Below are positions 8,055-16,752 of a DNA stretch of 64,000 nt, in pieces. Both the position numbers and the translations under genes were made by a program. How positions within the stretch are numbered: the stretch's first letter is position 1; every line of letters begins with the position of its first letter. The DNA comes from Nocardiopsis_B sediminis (lineage in GTDB: Bacteria; Actinomycetota; Actinomycetes; Streptosporangiales; Streptosporangiaceae): assembly GCF_042650565.1 (NCBI RefSeq), contig NZ_JBHSBH010000008.1, positions 372,001 through 436,000 of the forward strand, given 5' to 3'. Under the pieces are notes generated by a model. The model made no database searches. It was not told the origin of the DNA and worked only from the letters and a program-made list of their open reading frames with translations.

Positions 8055-8068
8055 TGGGAGCGCTCCCA
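8055..8068. promoter_or_regulatory. CebR/CelR operator, upstream copy
   Basis: TGGGAGCGCTCCCA is the exact 14-base palindrome bound by CebR of Streptomyces and CelR of Thermobifida, LacI-family repressors released by cellobiose or cellotriose. It lies about 320 bases before the cellulase start and 65 bases after the secreted-peptide gene. CATATG hexamers lie at or near both sides. Confidence 0.85.
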
Positions 8069-8188
8069 ATTCGCTCATATGCGTCCGGCCGTGCGAAGGG
8101 CGGGGGCAGTGCGGCTTATGGGGAGTCGCACCGGCCGCCAGTGTGGCCCGCGACACCTCTTCTCGTCAATACCTCGTGCAACCCCCCG

Positions 8189-8217
8189 TTTACAGAACGG
8201 CTCCGGTGGCGTAACGT
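8189..8217 (+). promoter_or_regulatory. promoter of the GH6 cellulase
   Basis: TTTACA (8189-8194) and TAACGT (8212-8217) are separated by exactly 17 bases. This is a good SigA-type promoter for an actinomycete. The predicted start point, near 8224, lies just before the second CebR box. Confidence 0.6.
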
Positions 8218-8229
8218 GCGTGCTGGATG

Positions 8230-8243
8230 TGGGAGCGCTCCCA
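8230..8243. promoter_or_regulatory. CebR/CelR operator, start-site copy
   Basis: A second exact TGGGAGCGCTCCCA, beginning 13 bases after the predicted -10. At this position a bound repressor would block initiation or early elongation. With the copy at 8055 the two sites are 175 bases apart, close enough for looping. Confidence 0.88.
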
Positions 8244-8389
8244 GGCGAGTTCGCACTCGCCGACCACGGCGGTTCGCCGCCGTCCCCCGCCCGGTTCCCC
8301 CCGACCCGCGCCGTCCGCCCGCAGCCCCCAGGGCCGGCCGCAACCACCCCCGTGCGGCGCCGGGCTGACCGCGCCCGCCAAGGAGTGCC

Positions 8390-9424
8390 GTGACCACCAC
8401 CGACACCACCCCCGCCGGACACCCGCCCCTACACCCCCACACCGCCCCGCGGCGGCGCACCCCCCGGCCGCTGCGCCGGACCGCCGCCGCGGCCGCCGTC
8501 CTCCTGCTCGGCACCGGCCTCGCCGTAGGCGCCGCGGCGCCCGCCTCGGCCGCCGACCTGCCCGACGACACCGTGTTCTTCGCCGACCCCGAATCCCAGG
8601 TCGCCCAGTGGGTCGCCGCCAACCCCGGCGACGACCGCCGCCCCGTGATCGAGGAGCGCATCGCCGCCCACGCCCAGGGCATCTGGTTCTCCAACTACGA
8701 GCCCGAGACCGTCACGCAGGACGTGCAACGGGTCACCGACGCCGCAGCCCAGGCCGGCGAGGTCCCCGCGCTCGTCGCCTACCAGCTGCCCAACCGCGAC
8801 TGCGGCGGCGCCTCGGCGGGCGGCGCCCCCGACATCCCCGCCTACAACGCCTGGATCGACGGCTTCGCCGCCGGCCTGGGCGAGGACCCCGTGCTCGTCG
8901 TGCTCGAACCCGACTCCCTGGCGCTGATCTCCTGCCTGGACGACCAGGAGCTCGCCGAGCGCAACGGCGCCCTCGCCCGCGCCGCCGGGGTCATCCACGA
9001 CGCCAACCCGCAGGCCCGCGTCTACCTCGACGCCGGGCACTCGGCGTGGAACGACGCCGAGGAACAGGCCCAGCGGCTCCGTGCCGCCGGTGTCACCGAG
9101 GACGCCGACGGCATCTACACCAACGTCTCCAACTACCGCCACACCGACGACGAGCGCGCCTTCGCCACCGCGGTGCTCGCCCAGCTCGGCGACCCCGACC
9201 TGCGCGCCGTCGTCGACACCAGCCGCAACGGCAACGGCCCCGCGGCCGACGGCGAGTGGTGCGACCCCGCCGGCCGGGCGGTCGGCGAGCCGCCCACCGC
9301 CGCCACCGGCGACGCCCTGATCGACGCCTATCTGTGGGTCAAGCCCCCGGGCGAGGTCGACGGCTGCGCCGGCCCCGCGGGCAGCTTCTCGCCCGACTAC
9401 GCCTACGGCCTGGCCACCAACTGA
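8390..9424 (+). CDS. secreted GH6 endoglucanase, catalytic domain only
   Basis: An extracellular inverting cellulase that cleaves beta-1,4-glucan. It is closely similar in plan to Thermobifida fusca Cel6A. An Arg-rich N-terminus (RRRTPRPLRR) and an Ala/Leu core form a long, possibly Tat-type, signal peptide ending APASAA. The catalytic domain runs from about residue 60 to the end. NRDCGG carries the expected catalytic acid Asp137, VLEPDSLAL carries Asp175, and DTSRNGNGP carries Asp276; YLDAGHSAW and KPPGEVDGC are also conserved. Unlike most actinomycete GH6 enzymes it has no cellulose-binding module or linker, so it may prefer soluble or amorphous glucan. The start is GTG at 8390 with AAGGAG five bases ahead. 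Two CebR boxes imply induction by cello-oligosaccharides. Confidence 0.92.
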   Translation: MTTTDTTPAGHPPLHPHTAPRRRTPRPLRRTAAAAAVLLLGTGLAVGAAAPASAADLPDDTVFFADPESQVAQWVAANPGDDRRPVIEERIAAHAQGIWFSNYEPETVTQDVQRVTDAAAQAGEVPALVAYQLPNRDCGGASAGGAPDIPAYNAWIDGFAAGLGEDPVLVVLEPDSLALISCLDDQELAERNGALARAAGVIHDANPQARVYLDAGHSAWNDAEEQAQRLRAAGVTEDADGIYTNVSNYRHTDDERAFATAVLAQLGDPDLRAVVDTSRNGNGPAADGEWCDPAGRAVGEPPTAATGDALIDAYLWVKPPGEVDGCAGPAGSFSPDYAYGLATN

Positions 9425-9475
9425 TCCGCACCGCACCGGCCACCGCCCCGCGCGACCACGGCCGTTGCCCCGAAC

Positions 9476-9504
9476 GGTGCTCCCCCACGCGATGGGGGAG
9501 CACC
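9476..9504. terminator. bidirectional terminator between convergent genes
   Basis: GGTGCTCCCCCA (9476-9487) pairs with TGGGGGAGCACC (9493-9504) across a five-base loop. It sits midway between the cellulase stop (9424) and the stop of the convergent gene (9531). Confidence 0.75.
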
Positions 9505-9530
9505 TCTATCCCCTCCGCCACGGTCGGCGA

Positions 9531-11525
9531 TCAGTAGTCGTCGTCCCCGCGGGGGAAGACGGACTCGTACTCCTCGGCGAAGACCTCCATGGGTGTCCTG
9601 CCGCCGAGGCCGTCGAGCGGGGTGCCCATCGCCTCGAAGATGCCGGTGCGCAGCAGGTTCTCGCGGGCCGCCGTCAGTTCGTCGCCCTTGAGGGGCTTGC
9701 CCCTGGCGTCGAACATCGAGGGGTCGTCGGCGTGCTCCTCGGCGTAGCCGAGCGCCTCGCGGTAGACGTCGCGCAGTACCGGGTCGGCGACGTGCGCCGG
9801 GTCGACGCCCTCGATCTCCAGCGTCCGCACCGACGCCAGGTACGCCTCTTCGTGGGCGCGTCGCGACGCCTCCACGTACTCGCTGAGGTCGCCGCGGTTC
9901 CATTCGCCGCGGCGGTCCCGGGTGATGCCGCGCAACCCGTCGTCGGCCACCCGGTTGTAGCCCCGGTCGTCCAGGATGAGCGCCTGGGCGACCGCCGCCG
10001 ACAGCTCGGCGTCGCTGTTGTAGGCGCCGCGGTCCACCCGCAGCACGGGCCGGCCGGTCTCGGGGTCGGTGTTGGCGTGGTCGATGTACGGAGAGCCGTG
10101 CCCCTCGTAGTCGATCACCGGCTCGGTCCGGCGCCACAGGTCGGCGATGCGGTCGGGGCCGAAGGTGCCCCGACCCGTTCCGGGCATGTTCCCGATGGTG
10201 TCGGTCACCGCGGCCGTGCGGGCGTTGTCCTGCGCGCGCAGCAGCGACACCTCGGCGGTGTCGGCCGCGTCCTCCAGGAGGCTCCGGCGCTGCGGGTCCT
10301 CCTCGTTGTCGGCCTGGCGGCGCAGGTCGGCGGCGATCGTCTCGGCCTGGCGCGCCTTGCGCTGCGCGGTGCGCACCCGGCCCCGGTCGGCGGCGGTCCC
10401 CGCCTCGTCGGCCAGCTCCGTCAGCTGCTCCAGCCGGTCGGCCACCCGCCGCCCCTTGCGGGTGGCGAAGAAGTCGCGCCGCTCCTGCTCGCGGGCGACG
10501 ATGTCCTCCAGCGACCGGTCGCCGGTCACCCCGATGTCGCGGGCGAGCTGCTCGGCGGCGTCGCAGCCGCCGCCGTCGGCGAGGACCAGGCCTGCGGCCG
10601 GTGCCGCGACGGCCATGGGGACCGCCCCGCTGCCGCCCGGCCGGCCGGGGCCGGGGGCGGGGGCGGCGATCGGGCAGCCGGCGGCATCGGCCCGTTCGCG
10701 CAGGTCCTCGACCTTGTCCTCCAGCGACTCGATGGCCTCGTCGGCGGCGTCGAGGTCACCGTGCTCGGCCGCGTCGCGCGCATCGGCGAGGTCGGCGCGG
10801 ACGTCCCCGGCCGAGGGGAGGTCGGGCAGGTCCTTCTTGCCGATGTGCTTGAACGCCTTGAACAAGCCGCCGATCGCCGCCGGAAGCCCGTAGGCGATCG
10901 CCTTGCCCGGCCCGCCCTCGCGCCAGTTCTCCACGAACGGCTCGGTGAACCCGTCCCACATCTGCTCCGCGGTGGTCAGCGGGCTCTGCCGGAAGACCTG
11001 CCCGATGGCGGACCAGTTCTCGCGGAACCCGTCGTGGGAGCACAGGTGGGCCAGGCACGCAGCCGAGGCGACGCCGTCCCAGAGGTCGCGGCCGCCCTGC
11101 GCGAAGCCGCCGCCGATCTTGCAGGCGACGTCGAAGACCTTCCCGCAGTCCCACGTGTAGTCGCCGCGGTCCTCGAATTCGAACCACTCCTCGTCCTCGG
11201 GCGGCATCCACTGCCCGAATTCGCCGCGCCGCTCCTGCTCCGCGGGGCGCGGCAGGTCCTCCAGAGGGACCAGCCACTCCGCGCCGTCGCCGGCACCCGT
11301 CACGCTCTGCGTCGCGCCGCCACCCGGGCGGTCCTGAGGGTCGGCGCAGTCGGCGGAGCCGAGGTTCTCCACGGTGCACAGGGCGGTGCCGAGGCTCTGC
11401 TCGACGCGTCCCGGCAGGCCCGCGCCCGCGACGACGACGGCGACGAGCCCCGCGACCAGCAGGATGATGGCGGCGTACTCGGGCAGGGACGCGCCGCGTT
11501 CGGGGGCATGGATGCGGTGCAGCAT
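9531..11525 (-). CDS. large protein with a Flp-prepilin-like N-terminus and unknown C-terminal domains
   Basis: A 664-residue protein. Its N-terminus reads ERGASLPEYAAIILLVAGLVA: a Gly followed by a hydrophobic helix with Glu at +5 and Tyr at +6, which is the Flp/TadE class of prepilin cleavage site (after Gly11). Flp pilins are usually 50-80 residues, so this is a pilin-type anchor on a very large body. Residues about 60-230 contain Cys-bearing acidic stretches and a short hydrophobic helix (AIAYGLPAAIGGLFKAF). Residues about 240-450 are long charged helices, probably coiled coil. The last 200 residues contain SPYIDHANTD and LSAAVAQALILDD, which vaguely recalls degenerate metallopeptidase-like domains, without HExxH. 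I cannot assign a function. ATG 11525 is chosen because it puts the prepilin motif at the start. No Tad machinery is visible nearby. Confidence 0.65.
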   Translation of the reverse strand: MLHRIHAPERGASLPEYAAIILLVAGLVAVVVAGAGLPGRVEQSLGTALCTVENLGSADCADPQDRPGGGATQSVTGAGDGAEWLVPLEDLPRPAEQERRGEFGQWMPPEDEEWFEFEDRGDYTWDCGKVFDVACKIGGGFAQGGRDLWDGVASAACLAHLCSHDGFRENWSAIGQVFRQSPLTTAEQMWDGFTEPFVENWREGGPGKAIAYGLPAAIGGLFKAFKHIGKKDLPDLPSAGDVRADLADARDAAEHGDLDAADEAIESLEDKVEDLRERADAAGCPIAAPAPGPGRPGGSGAVPMAVAAPAAGLVLADGGGCDAAEQLARDIGVTGDRSLEDIVAREQERRDFFATRKGRRVADRLEQLTELADEAGTAADRGRVRTAQRKARQAETIAADLRRQADNEEDPQRRSLLEDAADTAEVSLLRAQDNARTAAVTDTIGNMPGTGRGTFGPDRIADLWRRTEPVIDYEGHGSPYIDHANTDPETGRPVLRVDRGAYNSDAELSAAVAQALILDDRGYNRVADDGLRGITRDRRGEWNRGDLSEYVEASRRAHEEAYLASVRTLEIEGVDPAHVADPVLRDVYREALGYAEEHADDPSMFDARGKPLKGDELTAARENLLRTGIFEAMGTPLDGLGGRTPMEVFAEEYESVFPRGDDDY

Positions 11526-11840
11526 CGGTGATCGGCTCCGGTGGGACGCCGGCGCCCGGGGCAGGGCCGGGCACGGTGGGGGGCTGCGGCGCGGCCGCCG
11601 CCACGACGACGGACAGGCCGCCAACGTATGCCGCCGCGCCTCCGGGCGTCATGGGCCCGTGGGCCCAAGATCAGCGGCCCGCGCCCGGGCGCCCGCCCCG
11701 TGGCGCCGACGGAGTGGCCCCGCCGGGCGGCGGCGGAAATAAGCGGGGCCGCGGTCCGGTTGGGCAAAGGGTGACCCAGGTCGGTCCGGCCCGCCGGGTA
11801 CGCGCCGATCCCGCCCCATCCCGATGAAAGGCCGCTGCCC
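11526..11840. other. 315-base divergent intergenic region
   Basis: Lies between the Flp-like gene (minus) and the LLM oxidoreductase (plus). I see no credible gene. It contains TGGGCCCGTGGGCCCA at 11652-11667, a near-palindrome made of two GGGCCC units, which could be an operator. No clear -35/-10 pair is visible for either gene. Confidence 0.5.
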
Positions 11841-12824
11841 GTGTCCCTCCCCATCTCGATCCTGGATCTGGCGCACATCGCCGAAGGCGGCACCGCGCGG
11901 GACAGCCTCGACACCAGCCTGGCCATGGCCCGCAGCGCCGACGAGCTGGGCTACCGCCGCATCTGGTACGCCGAGCACCACAACATGGCGACCATCGCGT
12001 CCTCGGCCACCAGCGTCCTCATCGCCCACATCGCGGCGAACACGACCCGGATCCGGCTGGGAGCGGGCGGCGTCATGCTGCCCAACCACGCCCCGCTCAC
12101 CATCGCCGAGCAGTTCGGCACCCTGGAGACCCTGCACCCCGGGCGGATCGACCTCGGGCTGGGCCGCGCGCCGGGCAGCGACCAGAACACGATGCGGGCC
12201 CTGCGCCGCGACCCCTCCTCGGCCGACAACTTCCCCCAGGACGTGCTGGAGCTCCAGGGCTACCTGACCGGCAACTCGCGCATCCCGGGCGTCGACGCGA
12301 CCCCGGGCAAGGGCACCAACGTCCCGCTCTACATCCTCGGGTCGTCGCTGTTCGGCGCCAAGCTCGCCGCCGCCCTCGGCCTGCCCTACTCCTTCGCCTC
12401 CCACTTCGCGCCCAATGCGCTGGAGGACGCGGTCGCCGCCTACCGGCGCGAGTTCACCCCCTCCGAGCAGCTCCAGGAGCCCTACGTCATCGCCGGCGTC
12501 AACGTCACGGCGGCCGAGACCACCGCTGAGGCCAAGGAGCAGGCGCACCTGGCCCGGCGCCGCATGGCCGCCCAGCTGCTGGCGCGCGGCCGCACGCTCA
12601 CCCCCGAGGAGGCCGACGCGGCGCTGGAGTCGCCCGCCGGGCGGCAGGTGATGCAGATGGCCACCTACTCCGCCGTCGGCGACCCGGGCGAGGTCAAGGA
12701 CTACCTCGACCGCTTCGCCGAGCACGCCCGCGCCGACGAGCTGATCATCGCGCCCCAGGCCGGGACCGTCGAGGCGCGGCTGCGCACCCTCGAACTCGTC
12801 GCCGCCACCGCCGACGGGGCGTGA
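11841..12824 (+). CDS. LLM class flavin-dependent oxidoreductase (MsnO8-type)
   Basis: A cytosolic luciferase-like (TIM-barrel) monooxygenase of 327 residues that would use reduced FMN or F420. It starts PISILDLAHIAEGGTARDSL and contains IWYAEHHNM, TTRIRLGAGGVMLPNH, IAEQFGTLETLHPGRIDLGLGRAPGSD and the late GDPGEVKDYL motif, all standard for the family-1 LLM group annotated MsnO8. The substrate is unknown. GTG at 11841 is preceded by GAAAGG. No partner flavin reductase lies nearby. Next gene downstream is separated by 124 bases. Confidence 0.88.
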   Translation: MSLPISILDLAHIAEGGTARDSLDTSLAMARSADELGYRRIWYAEHHNMATIASSATSVLIAHIAANTTRIRLGAGGVMLPNHAPLTIAEQFGTLETLHPGRIDLGLGRAPGSDQNTMRALRRDPSSADNFPQDVLELQGYLTGNSRIPGVDATPGKGTNVPLYILGSSLFGAKLAAALGLPYSFASHFAPNALEDAVAAYRREFTPSEQLQEPYVIAGVNVTAAETTAEAKEQAHLARRRMAAQLLARGRTLTPEEADAALESPAGRQVMQMATYSAVGDPGEVKDYLDRFAEHARADELIIAPQAGTVEARLRTLELVAATADGA

Positions 12825-12948
12825 CGGCTGCGGGCGTGTCCTATGCGACCGGTATGCGCCGAAGATGTAGGTTGCGGCTACGGCGGACGGCGGCGCGCAC
12901 CGGACACGCCCCCGGCCCTCGCCCGACGGCGACAGGAGGCCCATCCCG

Positions 12949-14226
12949 ATGCGCACCCGACCGCTTCGCGCCGCAGCCACCCTGGCCGCGGCACTGGCCT
13001 TCACCGCCGCGGCACCCCTGGGCGCCGTCTCCGCCGCCGACACGCTCGCGGCCGAGGGCCGCTGCCCGCGGCTGTCGGTCGGCCTGCCCTGGTACGGCGA
13101 CAACCGCGAGGACCTCCAGCGCGTGATCGACGAGCGGGGCCGCTGCACCGACCCCGGCGGGCGCCCCGTCGCCGCGTTCGACTGGGACAACACCGTCACC
13201 AAGAACGACGTCACCGACGCCACCCTGGCCTGGGCCCTCCACAACGACAAGATCCTGCGGCCGGAGCGCTGGAGCGACGTCAGCGCCTGGCTCACCCCGG
13301 CCGCCGACCGCGCCCTGACCGATGCGTGCGGAACGGAGGTGCCCGTCGGCGAACCCCTGCCGACCTCCACCAATACCCGCTGCACCGACGAGATCTTCGA
13401 GATCCGCGAGAACGCGGCGACCATGGACGGCGACCCCGCCTTCGCGGGGGAGTGGGACCACCGCCGCACGGTCCCCGAATACGCCTGGGTCCCCCAGCTG
13501 TTCGCCGGGCACACCCCCGACCAGCTGGCCTCCTACGCCTCCGCCGCCCGCGAGCGCGCCCTCGCGGCGCCGGTGGGCAGCACGCTGACCGTCGGGACCC
13601 ACACCATCCCCGGCTACGTGCGCTACTACCCCCAGCAGCGCGACCTCATCCGCACCCTGCACCGCGCCGGGTTCGAGGTCTACATCGTCTCCGCGGGCTC
13701 CGAACCGGTGACCCGGGTATGGTCGGCCGGGGTCGGGATCGACGCCGAGCACACCATCGCCATCCGCAGCGTGCTCGACGACCGCGGCCGCATCACCGTC
13801 CGCAACGAGGGCTGCGGCGGCACCCCCGACAGCCAGGGCGCCGACATCCCCTACATCGAGGGCAAGCGGTGCTGGGTCAACCAGGAGATCTTCGGGGTCG
13901 AGGGCCCCGCCGCCTGGGAGCGGCAGGACCCCGCGAACCGGATCGCCCTGGGCAGCGGCGACGCCGACACCGACGTGTCCTTCGTCGCCGACGCCACCGA
14001 TGCCCGCCTCGTCCTCAACCGCAACCGCGACGAGATCATGTGCCGCGCCTACGACGACGCCGACGGCCGCTGGCTCATCAACCCCATGTTCATCGAGCCG
14101 CTGGACCGCAAGACCGATCCCTACCCCTGCGCAACCGCCGGCTATACCCGACCCGACGGCACCCTGGGCCCGGTCCTGCGCGACGACGGCTCGGTCATCC
14201 CCGACCAGCAGGACACCGTGTACTGA
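12949..14226 (+). CDS. secreted HAD-family phosphatase (phosphorylcholine phosphatase-like)
   Basis: A 425-residue exported phosphatase. A signal peptide (RPLRAAATLAAALAFTAAAPLGAVSAA) is followed by the HAD core. FDWDNTVTKND gives motif I (nucleophile Asp78, Asp80), VYIVSAGS gives motif II, the Lys of IEGKRCW gives motif III, and GSGDADTD gives motif IV. The large insert between motifs I and II resembles Pseudomonas PchP, which hydrolyses phosphorylcholine outside the cytoplasm. Several paired Cys residues (DACG, TRCTDE, EGCGG, KRCW) fit a secreted, disulphide-bearing enzyme. The exact substrate is inferred. It is followed at 17 bases by the convergent antiporter gene, with no obvious terminator between them. 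Confidence 0.82.
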   Translation: MRTRPLRAAATLAAALAFTAAAPLGAVSAADTLAAEGRCPRLSVGLPWYGDNREDLQRVIDERGRCTDPGGRPVAAFDWDNTVTKNDVTDATLAWALHNDKILRPERWSDVSAWLTPAADRALTDACGTEVPVGEPLPTSTNTRCTDEIFEIRENAATMDGDPAFAGEWDHRRTVPEYAWVPQLFAGHTPDQLASYASAARERALAAPVGSTLTVGTHTIPGYVRYYPQQRDLIRTLHRAGFEVYIVSAGSEPVTRVWSAGVGIDAEHTIAIRSVLDDRGRITVRNEGCGGTPDSQGADIPYIEGKRCWVNQEIFGVEGPAAWERQDPANRIALGSGDADTDVSFVADATDARLVLNRNRDEIMCRAYDDADGRWLINPMFIEPLDRKTDPYPCATAGYTRPDGTLGPVLRDDGSVIPDQQDTVY

Positions 14227-14243
14227 CCCGGCGCGGCGCGTCC

Positions 14244-15719
14244 TCAGGCCGGGGCGGCCTCAGTGGATGCCCGGTCGGGGGCGGTGGCCGGGGCATCCGG
14301 CAGCCGGCGCACGGTCCAGCCGGTGACCGCGACCACCAGCGACATCACCACCGAGAAGATCCCGAAGAAGTAGAACGGCAGGTAGGCGAGCGTGGCGACG
14401 CCCAGCGTGCCCGCGATGAACACGCCCCCGCTGCTCCACGGGAAGGTCGGGTCGTTGACGGTGCCGGTGTCCTCCAGTACCCGCGACAGGTTGCGCGGAT
14501 CGAGGTGGAACTTCGCGTAGAGCGGGGCCAGCAGGGTGCCCGCCATCACCGCCGCGAAACTGAACGAGGCGCCCAGCGCGATGAGCAGCGGCACCAGGAT
14601 CACGCTGGTGACCATGAGCCGTCGCTGCGTGGTGACCAGGCGCATGAACGGGCGGATCAGGCTCAGGATCATCCCCGAGTGGTTGAGCAGCCCCGCCATC
14701 CCCACCGCGAACATGAACAGGGCGACGGTCCCCAGCATGGACTCGATCCCGCCGCCGCTCACCAGCTCGTCGACCAGCCCGAAGCCGCTGTCGAGGGTGA
14801 ACCCCGAATACAGGATCGCCGCGACCGAGGTCACCGACTCCCCCTGGTAGACCACGGCCACCGCCGACCCCGCGAGCGCCCCCAGGAAGATCGAGGGGAA
14901 CGCCGGCCGGCGCAGCACGAGCAGGACGATCACCACGGCGACCGGTAGGAACGCCGGCAGGCCGAGGCGGAAGTTCTCCTCCAGCGCGGCCGTGATCGCC
15001 GCCGCCTCGCCGGCAGGGGCGCCTCCGGCGGCCTGGCCCACCCCGATCACGGTGAACACGCCCGCTGCGAGGACGATCGCGGGCACGGTGGTCCACATCA
15101 TGTGCCGGATGTGGGCGATCAGGTCGACACCGACCAGCGCCGCATTGAGGTTGGTGCTGTCGGAGAACGGCGACATCTTGTCGCCGAAGTAGGCGCCGCT
15201 GACGATCGCGCCCGCCGTCAGGGCCATCGGGTACCCCAAGCCCTCGCCGACGCCGATCATCGCCACACCGACCGTCCCGATCGTCCCCCACGAGGTCCCC
15301 GTTGCCAGCGACACCAGCATGCAGATCAGCAGGGTCACCGGCAGGAACGCGGCGGGCGAGACGATCAGCAGCCCCACGCGCACCAGCGCCGGGATCGTCC
15401 CGGCCGCCGCCCACGAGCTGATGAGGGCGCCCACCGCCACCAGGATCATGATCAGGCCCAGGACGTTGCGCACGGAGTCGAAGGCCATCGCCTGCGTCCG
15501 CTCGAAGTCGTGGCCCAGCCGCATCACCAGGGGGATCAGGGCGACGATGCAAATGAACAGCAGCAGCTGGATCTGCGCCTGAAACGCGAGGCTGCCGATG
15601 AGCAGGATCGCGACGATCATCAGGACGGCGGAGAGCGCGTACCGGAACGTCGGCTCGCGCCCCGCGCCCGTATCGGCGCCGGGGGTGCCGGGCGCGGCCG
15701 GCTCTGTGTGGGTCTGCAC
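14244..15719 (-). CDS. NhaC family Na+/H+ antiporter
   Basis: A 491-residue polytopic membrane protein with about twelve hydrophobic segments. SLATGTSWGTIGTVGVAMIGVG, GAYFGDKMSPFSDSTNLNA and the late LEDTGTVNDPTFPW are the signature regions of the NhaC family, which exchanges Na+ (or, in relatives, malate/lactate with Na+) for H+. The start is GTG at 15719, giving MQTHTEP..., with AAGGTGG ten bases ahead; a longer open frame upstream crosses a hairpin and has no ribosome site. The soluble N-terminal tail of about 25 residues is Pro/Ala-rich. It is a single-gene unit. Confidence 0.88.
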   Translation of the reverse strand: MQTHTEPAAPGTPGADTGAGREPTFRYALSAVLMIVAILLIGSLAFQAQIQLLLFICIVALIPLVMRLGHDFERTQAMAFDSVRNVLGLIMILVAVGALISSWAAAGTIPALVRVGLLIVSPAAFLPVTLLICMLVSLATGTSWGTIGTVGVAMIGVGEGLGYPMALTAGAIVSGAYFGDKMSPFSDSTNLNAALVGVDLIAHIRHMMWTTVPAIVLAAGVFTVIGVGQAAGGAPAGEAAAITAALEENFRLGLPAFLPVAVVIVLLVLRRPAFPSIFLGALAGSAVAVVYQGESVTSVAAILYSGFTLDSGFGLVDELVSGGGIESMLGTVALFMFAVGMAGLLNHSGMILSLIRPFMRLVTTQRRLMVTSVILVPLLIALGASFSFAAVMAGTLLAPLYAKFHLDPRNLSRVLEDTGTVNDPTFPWSSGGVFIAGTLGVATLAYLPFYFFGIFSVVMSLVVAVTGWTVRRLPDAPATAPDRASTEAAPA

Positions 15720-15763
15720 TGTCGTCGTACCACCTTGGGATCGGCGCGGCCGCGGGGCCGCGT

Positions 15764-15789
15764 CCGGGGGTGCACCGTCGCACCCCCGG
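15764..15789 (-). terminator. hairpin between the SDR and antiporter genes
   Basis: CCGGGGGTGC (15764-15773) pairs with GCACCCCCGG (15780-15789) across six bases. It is either the terminator of the SDR/monooxygenase operon or a 5' leader structure of the antiporter gene, whose start lies 45 bases downstream on the same strand. Confidence 0.45.
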
Positions 15790-15939
15790 AACCACTTCGA
15801 CGGATCGGCCAAGGTGGACGCCACACCAAGAACCGGTGAGCCCAGCATGAACGCGACCTTCGTCACAGGTCCACGCCGGATTTCCGAGGCTTGCCCAAGG
15901 CTCAGCCTATGGCTGCGCACCGTGACCCCGCCGTGCGGC

Positions 15940-16689
15940 TCAGCGCAGGGCCGCGCCGCCCGCGATCAGCAGGGTCTCCCCGGTCATGTAGCCGTTGTCG
16001 GGGGAGACGAGGGTCAGCACCCACTCGGCTATCTCCTCGGGCGCGGCCGCGCGCTTGAGCGGGACGCCCTGGAGCGCCTCGGCCATCCGGTCGTTGCCCC
16101 GGGTCCCCGGGGTGTCCACCCAGCCCGGGGCGACCGCGTTCACCCGCACGCCCTCGCCGGCCAGCTCCAGGGCCAGCGTCTTGGTCAGCGACACCACCGC
16201 GGCCTTGGAGGCGCTGTAGAGGAGCTGGCCGGGGGAGACGGTGAAGGCGTCGGCCGACGCGAAGTTGACGACGCTCGCGCCCAGGCCGTGGGCGCGGGCC
16301 GCCTCGACCGCCTCGGCGGTCACGTTGACCGTGCCCAGCACGTTCACGTCGAAGATCGACCGGTAGGTCGCAGGCGTGTAGTCGGCGAGAGTGGTGGGCG
16401 GGTAGATGCCGGCGGTGTTGACCACGGCGCGCAGTGGTGGCGCCTGCGACAGGGCCGCCAGCGCGTCGGCCACCTGCCCGCGGTCGGTGACGTCGGCGGC
16501 GCGCGGCAGGAAGCGGGGGCCGTGTGCGGCCGCCCGCTCCTCCAACGCCGATCGGTCCAGGTCCAGGGCGAGCACGGTCCAGCCCTCGGCCACCAGGCGG
16601 GCGGCAACGGCCAGGCCCATGCCGCTGGCGGCGCCGGTGACCACGGCGGTGGACACTCCCGGGACGACGCGGAGCGGGGTCTCGTTCAT
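15940..16689 (-). CDS. short-chain dehydrogenase/reductase
   Basis: A 249-residue classical SDR: TGAASGMG at residues about 19-26 (cofactor loop), DVTDR, NTAGIYPP (NNAG variant), a catalytic Ser in SVVNFASAD and YSASK. The ending YMTGETLLIAGGAALR matches the FabG-like C-terminus. It follows the flavin monooxygenase gene by 63 bases on the same strand, so the two are probably co-transcribed and may act in sequence on one substrate: a Baeyer-Villiger or N/S-oxygenation step plus an alcohol/ketone step. The substrate is not evident. Confidence 0.85.
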   Translation of the reverse strand: MNETPLRVVPGVSTAVVTGAASGMGLAVAARLVAEGWTVLALDLDRSALEERAAAHGPRFLPRAADVTDRGQVADALAALSQAPPLRAVVNTAGIYPPTTLADYTPATYRSIFDVNVLGTVNVTAEAVEAARAHGLGASVVNFASADAFTVSPGQLLYSASKAAVVSLTKTLALELAGEGVRVNAVAPGWVDTPGTRGNDRMAEALQGVPLKRAAAPEEIAEWVLTLVSPDNGYMTGETLLIAGGAALR

Positions 16690-16752
16690 TCGGCGGTTCC
16701 TTGTCTTCGGTGGGGTGTGCAGGCGGGGCCGGGGGCGGCGGGGGCGGGGCGC

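Larger units (their letters stand above)
7991..8389 (+). other. 399-base regulatory region before the cellulase gene
   Basis: No gene is supported here. It holds two perfect CebR/CelR boxes, a promoter, and a CATATG pair (8051-8056 and 8076-8081) around the first box. Frames that are open through it have no ribosome site and no family resemblance. Confidence 0.6.

Noticed and set aside
15720..15939. A riboswitch in the NhaC leader
   Set aside because: Only one simple hairpin is visible; no conserved aptamer core could be recognised.
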